From Hungatella_A sp034142505 (GTDB taxonomy: Bacteria > Bacillota > Clostridia > Lachnospirales > Lachnospiraceae), in assembly GCA_034142505.1 (NCBI GenBank), contig JAWZDV010000060.1:1-64000 (forward strand): DNA of 64,000 bases. The letters run 5' to 3'. The stretch's first letter is position 1, and every line of letters starts with the position of its first letter. The position numbers were made by a program, and so were the translations under genes. Below are positions 63,876-64,000 of the stretch, piece after piece. The notes under the pieces are model-generated. The model worked only from the letters and a program-made list of their open reading frames with translations. It was not told where the DNA came from and made no database searches.

Positions 63876-64000
63876 TCAATGGTAGCGTCTCCCCCAAAAT
63901 GTGCCCCACAGTATCCTGATGGAAACTAACTTACCTCCCGGTGCCTATCCCACTTAAAAGTGCGTACTTCCCACAAAACCTGCATGGGCCTATAATAAGA

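Overview
The window reads as the chromosome of a spore-forming Lachnospiraceae-type Firmicute (a Clostridium cluster XIVa relative). The reasons are purine-rich Shine-Dalgarno sites, a spore photoproduct lyase, a collagen-like exosporium-type protein, a DbpA/YxiN helicase, a HelD helicase, a trehalose PTS operon with GntR-type control, and moderate-GC core genes broken by AT-rich accessory islands. The genus assignment is inference.

1-4,510: AT-rich cassette region. Seven paralogous double-zinc-ribbon genes lie on the + strand: four intact, one frameshifted and two 5'-truncated. They alternate with fragments of a phage tape-measure-like protein on the - strand, and several end in near-identical terminators. 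4,719-8,159 is a decayed surface protein (leucine-rich repeats plus MBG domains) with a nonsense codon in its signal peptide and two frameshifts.

8,427-18,725: a compact phage-derived island, the most interesting part of the window. Reading leftward from about 16.77 kb it has a 75-aa gene, a ~1,000-aa two-barrel (YonO/QDE-1-like) RNA polymerase with a DxDGD site, three tail-type structural genes, a holin, a CHAP endolysin, a membrane protein and a DUF3800 protein. Divergent from it is a sigma-70-like domain fused to a DUF262 domain. That gene's promoter carries two LexA-type boxes, one lying between -35 and -10. My reading is a domesticated prophage or tailocin-like element switched on by DNA damage and carrying its own transcription apparatus. 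A 12-base motif shared by the two leftward promoter regions is a candidate late promoter.

18.8-28.8 kb: ordinary core genes (DUF305 protein, response regulator-GGDEF, tRNA-Pro, HAD phosphatase, aminopeptidase P, YyaL-type DUF255 protein, HD hydrolase, ProX-type deacylase, RlmD-type methyltransferase).

28.9-35.9 kb: AT-rich defence island. It holds a membrane protein with a lysozyme-like motif, a dead TatD gene, dead DUF1016 nuclease genes, and an intact AAA ATPase plus subtilase pair matching the ietAS anti-phage system.

36.0-48.2 kb: two-component system with ABC transporter (peptide-antibiotic sensing type), then a run of small single genes including DUF3795, TfoX-N, DUF5131, GyrI-like, GNAT and a collagen-like protein. 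48.2-52.8 kb: treR-treP-treC with three operators. 53.0-57.7 kb: HelD with an unexpected C-terminal glycosidase-type beta-sandwich, then DbpA. 57.7-58.4 kb: RelE/Phd-type toxin-antitoxin pair. 58.6-61.8 kb: ECF sigma, membrane protein and ABC transporter operon. 61.9-63.9 kb: DUF3788, GyrI-like protein and spore photoproduct lyase.
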